NCBI GenBank assembly: GCA_944323995.1
Contig: CALUUN010000002.1
Location: forward strand, 62,001 to 126,000
Origin: Candidatus Gastranaerophilales bacterium
GTDB lineage: Bacteria > Cyanobacteriota > Vampirovibrionia > Gastranaerophilales > Gastranaerophilaceae
Length of the DNA stretch: 64,000 nt
Reading direction: 5' to 3'
The translations under genes were made by a program, and so were the position numbers. Positions 33,615-42,872 of this stretch are shown in pieces. Within the stretch, counting starts at the first letter, position 1, and the number at the start of each line of letters is the position of its first letter. Below the pieces are notes generated by a model. That model was not told the DNA's origin. It saw only the letters and a list, made by a program, of their open reading frames with translations, and searched no databases.

Positions 33615-35811
33615 TTGCTATCCACTGTCTGTCAATAAATTCCCCGAGGAATTTTTTGGCGTATGCATTGTAATCAACCCGCGAGTTTTTGTTCCTAATA
33701 TTATTAAACCCGCTGTCATAAAGCCTTTGGACTGTTTCCATAACGGTTTTGGTTTCTCTTGATGAAAATCTTGAACCGTCAACAAATTTTGCTATATCCA
33801 TAAACCTTCTTTTTGCAAGCCCCGGCAGCACCTGCATTCTGCCGTTCACAGTGCCGCAGGCCTGATCCATCTGACAGGCTGCTTCCACATAATCACCGGC
33901 TTTCAGTGCCTGTACAAGTTTCGGACTTCCGCTGAGTCCGCCCGTATTAAATATAAGTCCGTACAAAGCCTCTTTTTGTCCGCGCGAAAGATTGTCATAG
34001 GCATCTTTTCCTATTGCCGCTTTTATTTTATTTTGGGCATCCGTAATATCACGTGCAAGAAGGCTGTATATCTGATTATCCGAAAGCGTTTTGCCGCGGT
34101 AATATTCCGTGTCGCGGTGTGCCCGTGTATTGTGGCCGATTCCGATTGTCGGAATTCCGCAGGCATCGTTATAAATTCTGCTCTTTTTCTTTTCTATCGA
34201 AATTAAATCGTTTATAAATTCTTCGCTTACGCCCGTTGCATCAATTACTGCTTTTTTTGTTGCAATAATCTGTATATGCTTGATTTCTTTTTCGGAAAGT
34301 TTTGTGGAAGAATTCACTCCGCGTAAATTATCATTATACATAAGCAAATCTTTTACGGGAATATTGTATTTCTTTGCAATATCTTTTATTGTATCATTTT
34401 TTCTTACCTTGTGAATAACAATACCGCGTCCTGAAGAAATTGTCTGCTGCGGGGCTGAAGATGGAGTTTTACGTTCCGTTTGAATTCGTTTCTGCGCCCT
34501 TTCAAGTTCTGCTGCTTCTTCTTTATCGGGAATTATTATTTTTTGTCCGGGTTGAATGTGTTTCGGGTTTTGAATATCGTTTTTAAACATTATTGAAGCG
34601 GTTGAAACACCGTATTTTAAGGCAATTTTAGACAACACATCACCTTTTTTTACAGTATATTGAACAGGCGCATTTTGCGCAGGCGGTTTTTGTTCAGGTG
34701 CACCTGTTTCAGGTTTAGAAAGCTGCAAAACCTGCCCCGGTCTGATGTCGTTATTTTTCAATCCGTTCCATTCTTTGATCTGAGCAACGGTTACGCCGTA
34801 TTTCAAAGCTATTTCCGAAAGCGTATCGCCTTTTTTAACCGTATGTGATGACTGCACTTTTTCAGGCGACGCCTGAGATTTGTCTTTCAGTTTGGTAAGC
34901 TCTGCGACTTCTTCTTCTGTCGGAATTTCCAGAACCTGATTTTTATAAATTTTGTCTACATCTTCAATTTTGTTATGCAGCATAACAGCCCAGGTCGGGA
35001 CGCCGTACTTTTCGGCGATTTTTGAAAGAGCTTCACCGTTTTTGACCTTATGAGTAATTTTTTGCGTGGGCTGTTCAACTTCCGGCTGCGGTTGACCTGA
35101 TTCCGGCGGAACCTCAGGTTCGCTTTGTTCCGATATCAAATTCTGTCCGGCAAGTTTCGGAACATTTAAAATTTGACCGGATTTTATGGTATTGTCATCC
35201 AGTCCGGGGTTTAGTTCTTTCAGCATTGAAAGAGTTATATCATGAGCCTTTGCAATTAATGTCAAATTGTCGCCGGATTTGACTTCATAACCGGGAACTT
35301 TAAAAATCTGGTCTTTTTTAATATTTTCCAGATCAATATCCGGGTTCAGCATTTCAAGTTCTTCTTTGAACAGGTTAAATTTTGACATAATTGAATAAGC
35401 GCCTTTGCCTTTTTCAATCTGCCATGAGCCGTAAACAGCATCTTCCTGCGGCGGAATAACCGGCTGCCGCGGTGTGTCAATAACTTCGAATACTTTTATA
35501 ATTGACCCGAGCTGTATTACTTTATTGCCGTTTTTATCCGTTTTTAACTCGGGATTCAGTTCTATAATTTTGGCAACAGTTGTACCGTAATGGTTTGCAA
35601 TACTGTAAAGCGTCTGCCCCTTTTGCACACGATGACTGCCCGCCGGAATATTTACAACCGAATCTATTGCAACTCCAAGCGGATCTTCCGTTGCAGGCTT
35701 GGTGCCTTTTGGCGGAATATCGGGTTTCTTTTCCGGTTCCGAAGGTGCCTTTTGCCGGTTTTGATTTTGCAGATATATGTTATTATTTTCTAAATTATTA
35801 ATTCTAAGCAC
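33604..35811 (-). CDS. multi-LysM protein with C-terminal GH24 lysozyme domain
   Basis: 735 residues: an Asn/Pro-rich N-terminus without signal peptide or TM helix, then seven LysM motifs (for example HRVQKGQTLYSIANHYG, YEVKSGDNLTLIAKAHD, HTVKKGDTLSEIALKYG, YTVKKGDVLSKIALKYG; the second is degenerate) joined by Pro/Gln/Glu linkers, and a phage-type GH24 lysozyme domain at about 545-700. Its catalytic E...D...T triad is in LISIEKKKSRIYNDACGIPTIG around the Glu, Asp and Thr, followed by IGHN. It should cut or remodel peptidoglycan. No holin or phage genes nearby. The start is a GTG with AGAGG 5 nt upstream. How it reaches the wall is unclear. Confidence 0.9.
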   Translation of the reverse strand: MLRINNLENNNIYLQNQNRQKAPSEPEKKPDIPPKGTKPATEDPLGVAIDSVVNIPAGSHRVQKGQTLYSIANHYGTTVAKIIELNPELKTDKNGNKVIQLGSIIKVFEVIDTPRQPVIPPQEDAVYGSWQIEKGKGAYSIMSKFNLFKEELEMLNPDIDLENIKKDQIFKVPGYEVKSGDNLTLIAKAHDITLSMLKELNPGLDDNTIKSGQILNVPKLAGQNLISEQSEPEVPPESGQPQPEVEQPTQKITHKVKNGEALSKIAEKYGVPTWAVMLHNKIEDVDKIYKNQVLEIPTEEEVAELTKLKDKSQASPEKVQSSHTVKKGDTLSEIALKYGVTVAQIKEWNGLKNNDIRPGQVLQLSKPETGAPEQKPPAQNAPVQYTVKKGDVLSKIALKYGVSTASIMFKNDIQNPKHIQPGQKIIIPDKEEAAELERAQKRIQTERKTPSSAPQQTISSGRGIVIHKVRKNDTIKDIAKKYNIPVKDLLMYNDNLRGVNSSTKLSEKEIKHIQIIATKKAVIDATGVSEEFINDLISIEKKKSRIYNDACGIPTIGIGHNTRAHRDTEYYRGKTLSDNQIYSLLARDITDAQNKIKAAIGKDAYDNLSRGQKEALYGLIFNTGGLSGSPKLVQALKAGDYVEAACQMDQACGTVNGRMQVLPGLAKRRFMDIAKFVDGSRFSSRETKTVMETVQRLYDSGFNNIRNKNSRVDYNAYAKKFLGEFIDRQWIAIKE

Positions 35812-35999
35812 AATAACCTCTTACGCATAAATTTACGGTGAGTATTCGGAAAAACTTTAATACTTTTGAAATTTTGTTACGCAGAATTTACAATACCCGA
35901 TTTAATTCAACTTTCGGGGAATTGATTTTCACGCTTTGTACTATTGATTTATTGTATTCAGCCATGTAAAATAATACTAAAGAATAAGGGGAGAATATA

Positions 36000-37187
36000 A
36001 TGGAAAAAGATAAAAAAACTACGGTTATATCCGTTTTGGCTCTTATCGGGCTTGTTACCACAATTAAACTGGCAATGATTTACTATAATGCAAACTTTAA
36101 CCCGTATGCGCTTGCAAGTTTTTGTTCGGTAAACGATTTTATAGACTGTGACGGAATCGCAAAAACAACCGAGTCGCAATTTTTCGGAATACCGCTTGCA
36201 TACTGGGGGCTGCTATTATATTCGTTTATTTTCCTGATGCTTTTTGTTGACAAGCTGAAAAATATAAAATTCTTAAAATTTTTGGAAGTTTTTAAAAATC
36301 CTTTTTCATACATTGCGGCACTCGGCGTAATTTCATTTGCTATTTCTATGATTTTGTTATGCCTGAGCCTTTTTGAAATCAAAAAATTGTGCATACTCTG
36401 CGCATTTACATATATCCTAAACCTGTTAATCGGTATTGCCGCGGCTCAGGGTATCGGATTTAAACAGGCATTCAAGCAAAGTTTCTTTGATTTCACAGAT
36501 GCTTTAAAAATCAAGCCTTACGCAATCGCCTTCGGCGCCGTTGTTTTGATTGCGGCATCATTTTTAACTTACACGAGCGTATCATACGTATTTGCACCGC
36601 AGGTAAAACGACAAAAAGAATTTAAAGAATTTACACAGGCAAAAACAAACAAATACGCTGTTTCGGGAAATCTTCTCGGTGCGGAAAATCCGAAAGTTGT
36701 TCTGCACGCTTACACTGACTACAGATGCCCGATGTGCTTTGCATATAACATTATGATTCACAAACTGGCAAAAGAGTTTAAGGATGTAAAAGTTGTTCAC
36801 CATAACATGCCTCTGGATACCGAATGCAACAGATATTTGAGAAACGAATTTCACAAAGGTTCCTGCACAATGGCAAAATATGCCGTTGCTGCCGAACATC
36901 AGGGAAAATTCTGGGATATGAACAACCTGTTATTTGAAAAACAGCCAAATAACGAAAAAGAAATTCTAGAACTGGCAAAAAGTCTGAATCTTGATTTGGA
37001 AAAACTTCAAGATGATGCAAACAGCCTTGACACAATGCATAAAATTCAAGCCGATATTGACGAGGCCTATTCAAATCATATTAACGGCACTCCGAGCACA
37101 ATCATAAACGGAAAACCGCATGTCGGTATGAAACCGTACTCCGAATTTAAGAAATGGCTGAGAGATGAAGGAGCAACAGAAAAATAA
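36000..37187 (+). CDS. VKOR-DsbA fusion, disulfide bond formation protein
   Basis: 395 residues. The N-terminal vitamin K epoxide reductase domain (about 1-155) has four or five membrane helices, with the loop Cys42/Cys50 pair and the quinone-site CxxC at Cys131/Cys134 (KLCILCAF). A further helix (175-198) leads to a periplasmic thioredoxin-fold DsbA domain with the active site CPMC (243-246, TDYRCPMCF) and the cis-Pro GTPST. The fused form is common in Cyanobacteria: DsbA oxidises exported proteins and VKOR reoxidises it. The Cys-rich pseudopilins are plausible substrates. Overlaps queH by 23 nt. Confidence 0.94.
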   Translation: MEKDKKTTVISVLALIGLVTTIKLAMIYYNANFNPYALASFCSVNDFIDCDGIAKTTESQFFGIPLAYWGLLLYSFIFLMLFVDKLKNIKFLKFLEVFKNPFSYIAALGVISFAISMILLCLSLFEIKKLCILCAFTYILNLLIGIAAAQGIGFKQAFKQSFFDFTDALKIKPYAIAFGAVVLIAASFLTYTSVSYVFAPQVKRQKEFKEFTQAKTNKYAVSGNLLGAENPKVVLHAYTDYRCPMCFAYNIMIHKLAKEFKDVKVVHHNMPLDTECNRYLRNEFHKGSCTMAKYAVAAEHQGKFWDMNNLLFEKQPNNEKEILELAKSLNLDLEKLQDDANSLDTMHKIQADIDEAYSNHINGTPSTIINGKPHVGMKPYSEFKKWLRDEGATEK

Positions 37188-37737
37188 AATAATTTTGCAC
37201 GCCTGCTGCGCAATATGTTCCGGTTATCCCGTAACTTTTTTAAAAGATGCGGGATATGAACCTGTTGTGTTCTTCTATAACCCTAATATATACCCGAAAT
37301 CCGAATATGAAAAACGGCTTGAGGCAGAAAGAATTTTGTGCGGGGCTCTTGATTGCGAACTTATAGAAGGAGATTATGAGCCGGAGGAGTTTTATTCTGC
37401 GGCAAAGGGTTTGGAAAGTGAACCTGAAAAAGGAAAACGCTGCGGCAAATGCTTTGAATTGCGTTTATCCAAAACCGCAGAGCTGGCAAAAAAACTCGGG
37501 ATTCGGGAATTTACAACATCAATTGTCATAAGCCCGCACAAAAATTTTCAAAAACTCACCGAAATCGGTGAAAAAATTGCCGCAGAAAATAATCTTATCT
37601 ACACAGCAGTTGATTTTAAAAAGAAAGACGGATTTTTAAAAACAAATAAAATTTCAAAAGAACTCAATTTGTACAGACAAAATTACTGCGGCTGCGAATA
37701 CAGTATTAATAAGGAGATAATATGCACGAAATCTTAA
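37165..37737 (+). CDS. queH: epoxyqueuosine reductase QueH
   Basis: 190 residues of the DUF208 family. Catalyses the last step of queuosine synthesis on tRNA without cobalamin. The conserved Cys motifs are all present: HACCAIC (14-18), KRCGKCFELRL and NYCGCEYS, which bind a [4Fe-4S] cluster and a second metal site. FTTSIVISPHKN is the family signature. Cytoplasmic. The frame is nested between VKOR-DsbA (23-nt overlap) and the YqaA/DedA gene (16-nt overlap), so the three genes are tightly coupled. Confidence 0.95.
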   Translation: MKEQQKNKIILHACCAICSGYPVTFLKDAGYEPVVFFYNPNIYPKSEYEKRLEAERILCGALDCELIEGDYEPEEFYSAAKGLESEPEKGKRCGKCFELRLSKTAELAKKLGIREFTTSIVISPHKNFQKLTEIGEKIAAENNLIYTAVDFKKKDGFLKTNKISKELNLYRQNYCGCEYSINKEIICTKS

Positions 37738-38291
37738 CGCAAATGAATAATATTTTTCAGAGCATGGGAGTTCAGGGACTTGCTTTGAACGCATTTATTG
37801 AAAGTTTTTTCCTTGTTCCGCCGCCTGATATTCTTTTGATAGCAATGGATCTTGCAAAACCGGAAAAAGCTCTCTATTACGCATTTATCTGTACAATATT
37901 TTCAGCGCTCGGCGGAGTTATGGGTTATATCATAGGACTTTTCGGAGGCAGACCCGTTTTTAATTTTCTTTTCAGAAACAAACACGAACAATTTGACCAT
38001 GTTGAAAAATTGTATAACAAATACGGCTCAATTGCCGTGTTTTTATCGGCATTCACACCGATTCCGTACAAAATTTTCACAATAGCAAGCGGAATTTTGA
38101 AGATGAATTTCCCGCAATTTCTTGTGGCCAGCTTTTTCGGAAGAGGATTAAGATTCTTTATCGTAAGCATTGTTCTTATGCTCTTTGGGGAAACAATCAA
38201 AGAATATATTGAACTTGTTATAATCGCGGTTACAATTTTAATTATTTTGTTCTTTGTAATTCTATACAAAAAACGTCATGTTTTGAAATAA
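37722..38291 (+). CDS. YqaA/DedA (VTT domain) family membrane protein
   Basis: 189 residues, four or five membrane helices. The VTT/SNARE-associated domain motifs are visible: AFIESFFLVPPPDILL with the Glu and Pro-rich turn, GGVMGYIIGLFGGRP, and LSAFTPIPYKIFTIASG, the conserved F(S/T)PxPxK helix. DedA-related proteins take part in lipid (undecaprenyl phosphate or phospholipid) flipping and membrane stability; the exact substrate is not known for YqaA types. Overlaps queH by 16 nt. Confidence 0.88.
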   Translation: MHEILTQMNNIFQSMGVQGLALNAFIESFFLVPPPDILLIAMDLAKPEKALYYAFICTIFSALGGVMGYIIGLFGGRPVFNFLFRNKHEQFDHVEKLYNKYGSIAVFLSAFTPIPYKIFTIASGILKMNFPQFLVASFFGRGLRFFIVSIVLMLFGETIKEYIELVIIAVTILIILFFVILYKKRHVLK

Positions 38292-38382
38292 TTTCATATA
38301 TTTATATTAGTAAATATTAAAGGAAATGTTATATAATTGATTTGTGTGAAATAATCATTATATAAAAAACAGAGGAAAATAT

Positions 38383-39375
38383 ATGAAAAAAACAGCACTG
38401 TTATTGTTATCTTTAATATTTGTGACAAGCACGGCATCATTCGGTGCACTCGGCAAAGACACAAAAGGCCCTTTCGGCTATAATCTTTATGATGATATAA
38501 ACAGAAAACCCGCAGCACAAACTCAAAATAAAGCCTCAGACAAGACATCTAAAGAGTTTTACGGCGATGATGAACCGCCCGAATGGGAAAGCGAACAAAT
38601 ATATTACCCCAGAGCAAACATCAACAGTGCAATAAATAAATACAAACACGGCAATTATTCCGGCTGCCTGCAGGAAATGATTTCACTCACAAAAACAGAT
38701 CCGGCAAATCCGGTTGTATACTACTATATGGGCATGTCATATACGCAGGTCGGCAAAAAAGATCAGGCTGTAAAGGCTTACGAAGCTGTTTTAAAACTGA
38801 ATTCCGACAGAATACTTACGGAATACGCAAGAAAAGGCCGCGACTGCCTTGTAGGCGGCCCGACCTGTGCGCCTGAAACTGCGGAAGGTGAAACTGATGA
38901 AGCGCTTGACGATTTTATAAATTCTCCTTACGGAAACGGTTTCTCCGAAGAACTTAATCAGGAAGTTAAGCAGCAGCAGCTTAAAAATATTCAAAAAACT
39001 ATAAACGAGAAAAAAGACCTCGAACACGAAGATATTCAGAAAATCAAAGATTTTGACCAGAAAGGCGAAGCCGCCGATCAGAAAAAAACAGCTGAAAATA
39101 CCGCCACAAACGACGATATTATAAAAGCTATTGAAACTTTGAAAAAAGCCGGTGTAACAGTTTCGGTCACACCGATGCAAATGAATAACCAATATGCGGA
39201 ACTTGGAATGCTGCTCGGAAACAATAACAACAATAATTCAATGATGAATATGGTTCCTTTCTTAATGAGCCAGCACCAGAACGGTCAAAAAATTGACCCG
39301 CAGCTTTTGCAGTCAATGATGATGAATTCAATGCTTCCTGATTTTACATTCTCTGATAACGACAACAAATATTAA
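38383..39375 (+). CDS. secreted TPR protein with Asn/Met-rich tail
   Basis: 330 residues. The Sec signal peptide MKKTALLLLSLIFVTSTASFG is about 21 residues, split just before the mature GAL. Two TPR-like repeats lie at about 80-145 (INKYKHGNYSGCLQEMI, YYYMGMSYTQVGKKDQAVKAY), then a charged coiled-coil linker and a tail with N-rich and M-rich stretches (NNNNNSMMNMV, QSMMMNSML). Periplasmic or outer-surface. AGAGGAAA precedes the ATG, and TATAAT (38332-38337) gives a 39-nt leader. The following gene begins 3 nt after the stop. Function unknown. Confidence 0.8.
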   Translation: MKKTALLLLSLIFVTSTASFGALGKDTKGPFGYNLYDDINRKPAAQTQNKASDKTSKEFYGDDEPPEWESEQIYYPRANINSAINKYKHGNYSGCLQEMISLTKTDPANPVVYYYMGMSYTQVGKKDQAVKAYEAVLKLNSDRILTEYARKGRDCLVGGPTCAPETAEGETDEALDDFINSPYGNGFSEELNQEVKQQQLKNIQKTINEKKDLEHEDIQKIKDFDQKGEAADQKKTAENTATNDDIIKAIETLKKAGVTVSVTPMQMNNQYAELGMLLGNNNNNNSMMNMVPFLMSQHQNGQKIDPQLLQSMMMNSMLPDFTFSDNDNKY

Positions 39376-39378
39376 TAT

Positions 39379-39966
39379 ATGATATCTGATTATAAAACAG
39401 CAAAAAAAGACTTTCTTGCAGCAAAATTTAGAGGCTGCAGAAAGTTTTTCGGCAGTCATAACTACAAATTGGAAGAAGGATACTGCGAAATTATGCTGGA
39501 TAATCTTAAAAAAGCCCGTGAAATATTTGAAAGCATTGAGAAACAAGATATGCGCGCCCACTGGGCACTTGTAATGCTGGACTTTATTAACGGATGTGTT
39601 TCAAGATACCCGACCTATTTTGAATTGAGAAATTTTCTTGAAATAGATTTGAATATACTTATAACATACTATAAAGGCGATTATGTTGAAAAAATAGTAC
39701 GTTACGCTGATTTTATGTTCACAATTAACCCCGAAGTACACAAATTCATCGGCAGAGTGTTCTTAAACAACGGGCTAAAGCCTCAGGCGATGTTTTTCTT
39801 TACAAGAGCACGTGATAATTTTTATCAGGATCCCGAACTTCACTATATTCTTGCGGAAATTTATAAAGAAGAAAACAATATTCCCGAATGCAAAAAAGCA
39901 CTTTTGACCTGTCTGGAAATTCTGCCGGGGTATGCGCCTGCAAAAACAATGCTTGGAAAAATTTAG
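39379..39966 (+). CDS. TPR-like helical repeat protein, 195 residues
   Basis: No signal peptide. Helical pairs throughout, the clearest TPR units being PQAMFFFTRARDNFYQDPEL and HYILAEIYKEENNIPECKKAL, ending at a typical LPGYAPAKTMLGKI. Probably a cytoplasmic adaptor working with the preceding secreted TPR protein, judged only from the 3-nt spacing. Its stop overlaps the convergent R3H ATPase gene by 4 nt. Confidence 0.75.
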   Translation: MISDYKTAKKDFLAAKFRGCRKFFGSHNYKLEEGYCEIMLDNLKKAREIFESIEKQDMRAHWALVMLDFINGCVSRYPTYFELRNFLEIDLNILITYYKGDYVEKIVRYADFMFTINPEVHKFIGRVFLNNGLKPQAMFFFTRARDNFYQDPELHYILAEIYKEENNIPECKKALLTCLEILPGYAPAKTMLGKI

Positions 39967-41564
39967 CCTATCTTTTTATTTTCCATATCGCGGCCGCCGA
40001 CAATTTTCAAATGCCGCAATTCGCCTTCGCCAACCGATTCGCTTTCAAGGTTATGCTGTTCAACAAGCTCGTGCTGAAGTTTTCTTATCTGGTGGTTTTG
40101 AGGCTGAAGCTCAACGTGCTCCGCACCTGCAAGAATTTTATTAATTGCGGCTTTAGCCTCATCCAGCGCGCGTTCCGCATCATCATAATATCCGCGCAGC
40201 GTTTCGTTGGATTCAGGGACATCCAGAGCCTCTTTCAAAACTTTTTGAATCTGAGCCATTGAGTTTGTTTTTACATAGAAAATTTGCAGCCTGTAATCAT
40301 TTGCCGTACTCAAGACTTTTGCTCCGCCTTTTGCAAAGTTTTTGTGGGCGATTACAATATCGGCATCCTCTATACTGCGTGTAATCTCCGCGTTCAAATC
40401 AAGCCGTTCGATTACTTTTTCAACAATACTTCTTGATACCGCATAAAGATATATCTTTTTAAAGGCTTTTACGCTTTCTGCATACTCTTTTCTGTTAAAG
40501 CTGAATTTCAGGCTGTCTGAAGAATCGGGAATTTTTTCTTCAAGTTTATGGATTTCTTCCGCAATTGTCGGTTCTTTATGTTCGTAGGTCTGATCGACTT
40601 TTCTGATTTCAGGTCTTATAGGCCAGCCGCGAAGGATATAGTCAACGGCCTCTGCAGTATCTTTGTATACCGCAAGAGTATTTCTGTCCAGAATTTCTAT
40701 AACAATATCAAAAGTCGGCTGTTTTTCACGTTCCAGAACTGTTTTTTGGGAAGCTCTGCGTTTTGCCTCATCATCACCGAGCGTAACCGACTGGATGCCG
40801 CCGACCAAATCCGACAGAGTCGGGTTTTTGATTAAATTTTCAAGAGTATTACCGTGGGCAGTTGCAATCAACATAACGCCGCGCTCCGCAATTGTTCTTG
40901 CGGCCTGCGCTTCCGCTTCGGTACCGATTTCGTCGACTACAATAACTTCGGGTGTGTGGTTTTCGACTGCTTCTATCATTACATCCTTTTGAAACTCCGG
41001 CTGGCGAACCTGCATACGTCGTGCATGTCCTATGGCCGGGTGAGGAACATCACCGTCACCGGCTATTTCATTTGATGTATCGACTACCACAACCCGTTTT
41101 CCGAGTTCGTCGGCGACAAGACGCGAGATTTCTCTGAGTTTTGTCGTTTTGCCGACCCCCGGTCTGCCCAAAAACAGTATACTTTTATTCTGCATACAAA
41201 AATCTTTTATACATGCAATTGTCCCCGTAACAACTCTGCCTATCCTGCATGTAAGACCTATGACTTTTCCCTGTCTGTTTCTTATTGCGCTGATTCTGTG
41301 GAGTGTTCCGGGGATGCCTGAACGATTATCCGATGTGAATTCCTGAACCCTTTGCGTTATGTACGAAATATCTTCGTCCGTAACCTCCGATTTGCCCAGA
41401 TACTCTATCTTTCCCGATGAGTGCCTTATCTCAGGAATCCGCCCGATATCCAAAACGATTTCTATAACATCTTCCATATTATCATAGGTGATGTGCTTTC
41501 GGACCTTTTCGGGCAAGATCTCGATTAACTTATCTAAGTCGTTTTGAAATTGTAAATTTTTCAT
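39963..41564 (-). CDS. R3H-domain AAA ATPase (Ycf45/SpoIIIAA-like)
   Basis: 533 residues. The N-terminal ATPase of the SpoIIIAA/Ycf45 group has Walker A GRPGVGKT (133-140), DTSNEIAGDGD, and Walker B VIVVDEIG (207-214) followed by IATAHG. A middle region lines up with the cyanobacterial proteins (ILDRNTLAVYKDT). The C-terminus (about 495-528) is an R3H single-strand nucleic acid-binding domain with R-x3-H in RKLQHELV and SESVGEGELRHLKI. Typical of Cyanobacteria, plastids and their non-photosynthetic relatives; role not well known. AGGAGG precedes the ATG. Confidence 0.9.
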   Translation of the reverse strand: MKNLQFQNDLDKLIEILPEKVRKHITYDNMEDVIEIVLDIGRIPEIRHSSGKIEYLGKSEVTDEDISYITQRVQEFTSDNRSGIPGTLHRISAIRNRQGKVIGLTCRIGRVVTGTIACIKDFCMQNKSILFLGRPGVGKTTKLREISRLVADELGKRVVVVDTSNEIAGDGDVPHPAIGHARRMQVRQPEFQKDVMIEAVENHTPEVIVVDEIGTEAEAQAARTIAERGVMLIATAHGNTLENLIKNPTLSDLVGGIQSVTLGDDEAKRRASQKTVLEREKQPTFDIVIEILDRNTLAVYKDTAEAVDYILRGWPIRPEIRKVDQTYEHKEPTIAEEIHKLEEKIPDSSDSLKFSFNRKEYAESVKAFKKIYLYAVSRSIVEKVIERLDLNAEITRSIEDADIVIAHKNFAKGGAKVLSTANDYRLQIFYVKTNSMAQIQKVLKEALDVPESNETLRGYYDDAERALDEAKAAINKILAGAEHVELQPQNHQIRKLQHELVEQHNLESESVGEGELRHLKIVGGRDMENKKIG

Positions 41565-41739
41565 ATTCTTTTGCCTCCTGTCAGTACAGGGATCCGGCGA
41601 TATTTTATTATCTCCTCTAATATTATTATACCACTTTTTTTGAAGTTTTCATCAATCAATGGTGTGACTTTAATTGCAATTTTACAAAACTTAATTTGTG
41701 AAAATTAAGCCGGCAGCGATTAATATTTTCAAATAATTT

Positions 41740-42789
41740 TTAGTCTACATTTGCCGAAAGGCAAGTTTTTTCGTAATGCAAGTGATCCATCATGGAATTT
41801 ACGCGGCCCATCATATCGACAAACATCGGGATTGTAAGGCTCTGTTTTCCGTCTGAAAGGGCATTTTCAGGATCATGGTGAACTTCAATCATAATTCCGT
41901 CAGCGCCGACAATTAATCCTGCTTTTGTCATCGGTTCTATCAAATATTTCTGACCGGTACCGTGGCTGGGGTCAGCGATAATCGGAAGGTGGGAATACTT
42001 TTTGATTACAGGGATAGAAGCTATGTCCATAACGTTTCTTGTAAATGTACTGTCAAAACTTCTGATACCGCGCTCACAAAGAATAACCTGCGAATTACCG
42101 TTATACATTATGTGTTCTGCCGCAAGCAAAAATTCTCTTATAGTGCTTGCAAGCCCGCGTTTTAAGATTACGGGTTTGCTGCATTGGCCGACAGCTTTGA
42201 GCAGTTTGAAATTCTGCATGTTGCGTGCACCGATTTGTATAACATCGACATAATTGCAGATAAGTTCCAAATCAGCAGAATCCATAACCTCGGTTACGGT
42301 AAGCAGACCGGTTTCCTCACTTGCCTGTTTAAGGTACTTAAGCGCCTTTTCTTCATACCCTTGAAAATCATAAGGAGAAGTTCTGGGTTTGAATGCACCG
42401 CCGCGCAAAAATTCACATCCGGCTTCTTTTGCTGCAAAAGCAACCTGTCTTAAACCTTCGTAGTCACTTTCGACCGAACACGGGCCGACAATCATTACGG
42501 GCTTGTTTGCACCGCCGATTTTAACCCCGTTTTTAAATTCAATTACGGTATCTTCGGGCTTTCTGTCGCGTGAAGCAAGGCGGAAAGGTTCACGGATAAT
42601 TTTAACTTCTTTAACACCTTTTAATGCACTAATTCTGCCCGGAGTAATAGACGTTTTATCCCCGAACGCATCAATTACCGTGTGAATTTCACCGTGATTT
42701 ACTATAACTCTGAATTCGTGTTCGGTTAATACTTCCACAACCCGTTTTATATTTTCTTCGGAAGCCGACGGCTCCATAATTATAATCAT
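41740..42789 (-). CDS. aroF: 3-deoxy-7-phosphoheptulonate (DAHP) synthase, type I beta
   Basis: 349 residues. First step of the shikimate pathway. The N-terminal ~70 residues are the ferredoxin-like regulatory domain (IIIMEPSASEENIKRV) that gives feedback control in this subtype. The barrel has MIVGPCSVES, FLRGGAFKPRTSPY, VILKRGLAST, IADPSHGTG and the metal site near IMIEVHHDPENA. AAGGAG precedes the ATG and an extended -10 lies about 23 nt upstream. Single-gene unit. Confidence 0.95.
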   Translation of the reverse strand: MIIIMEPSASEENIKRVVEVLTEHEFRVIVNHGEIHTVIDAFGDKTSITPGRISALKGVKEVKIIREPFRLASRDRKPEDTVIEFKNGVKIGGANKPVMIVGPCSVESDYEGLRQVAFAAKEAGCEFLRGGAFKPRTSPYDFQGYEEKALKYLKQASEETGLLTVTEVMDSADLELICNYVDVIQIGARNMQNFKLLKAVGQCSKPVILKRGLASTIREFLLAAEHIMYNGNSQVILCERGIRSFDSTFTRNVMDIASIPVIKKYSHLPIIADPSHGTGQKYLIEPMTKAGLIVGADGIMIEVHHDPENALSDGKQSLTIPMFVDMMGRVNSMMDHLHYEKTCLSANVD

Positions 42790-42811
42790 ATTCTTAGCTC
42801 CTTATATTTTT

Positions 42812-42820
42812 ATTATAACA
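42812..42820 (-). promoter_or_regulatory. extended -10 promoter of aroF
   Basis: On the minus strand TGTTATAAT, immediately downstream of the ppdK terminator; the ribosome site and ATG follow. Confidence 0.65.
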
Positions 42821-42824
42821 TAAC

Positions 42825-42848
42825 AAAAAAGCGGCTCATAAGAGCCGC
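42825..42848 (-). terminator. intrinsic terminator of ppdK
   Basis: Stem GCGGCTC / GAGCCGC with loop ATAA; on the minus strand followed by six T. It separates ppdK from the aroF promoter. Confidence 0.9.
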
Positions 42849-42872
42849 ATTTTTGTTATTTATCCAAAGGCC

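Noticed and set aside
33604-35811. GH24 lysozyme as a sign of a prophage
   Set aside because: No holin, terminase, capsid, tail or integrase genes nearby; the seven LysM motifs and codon use fit the chromosome.
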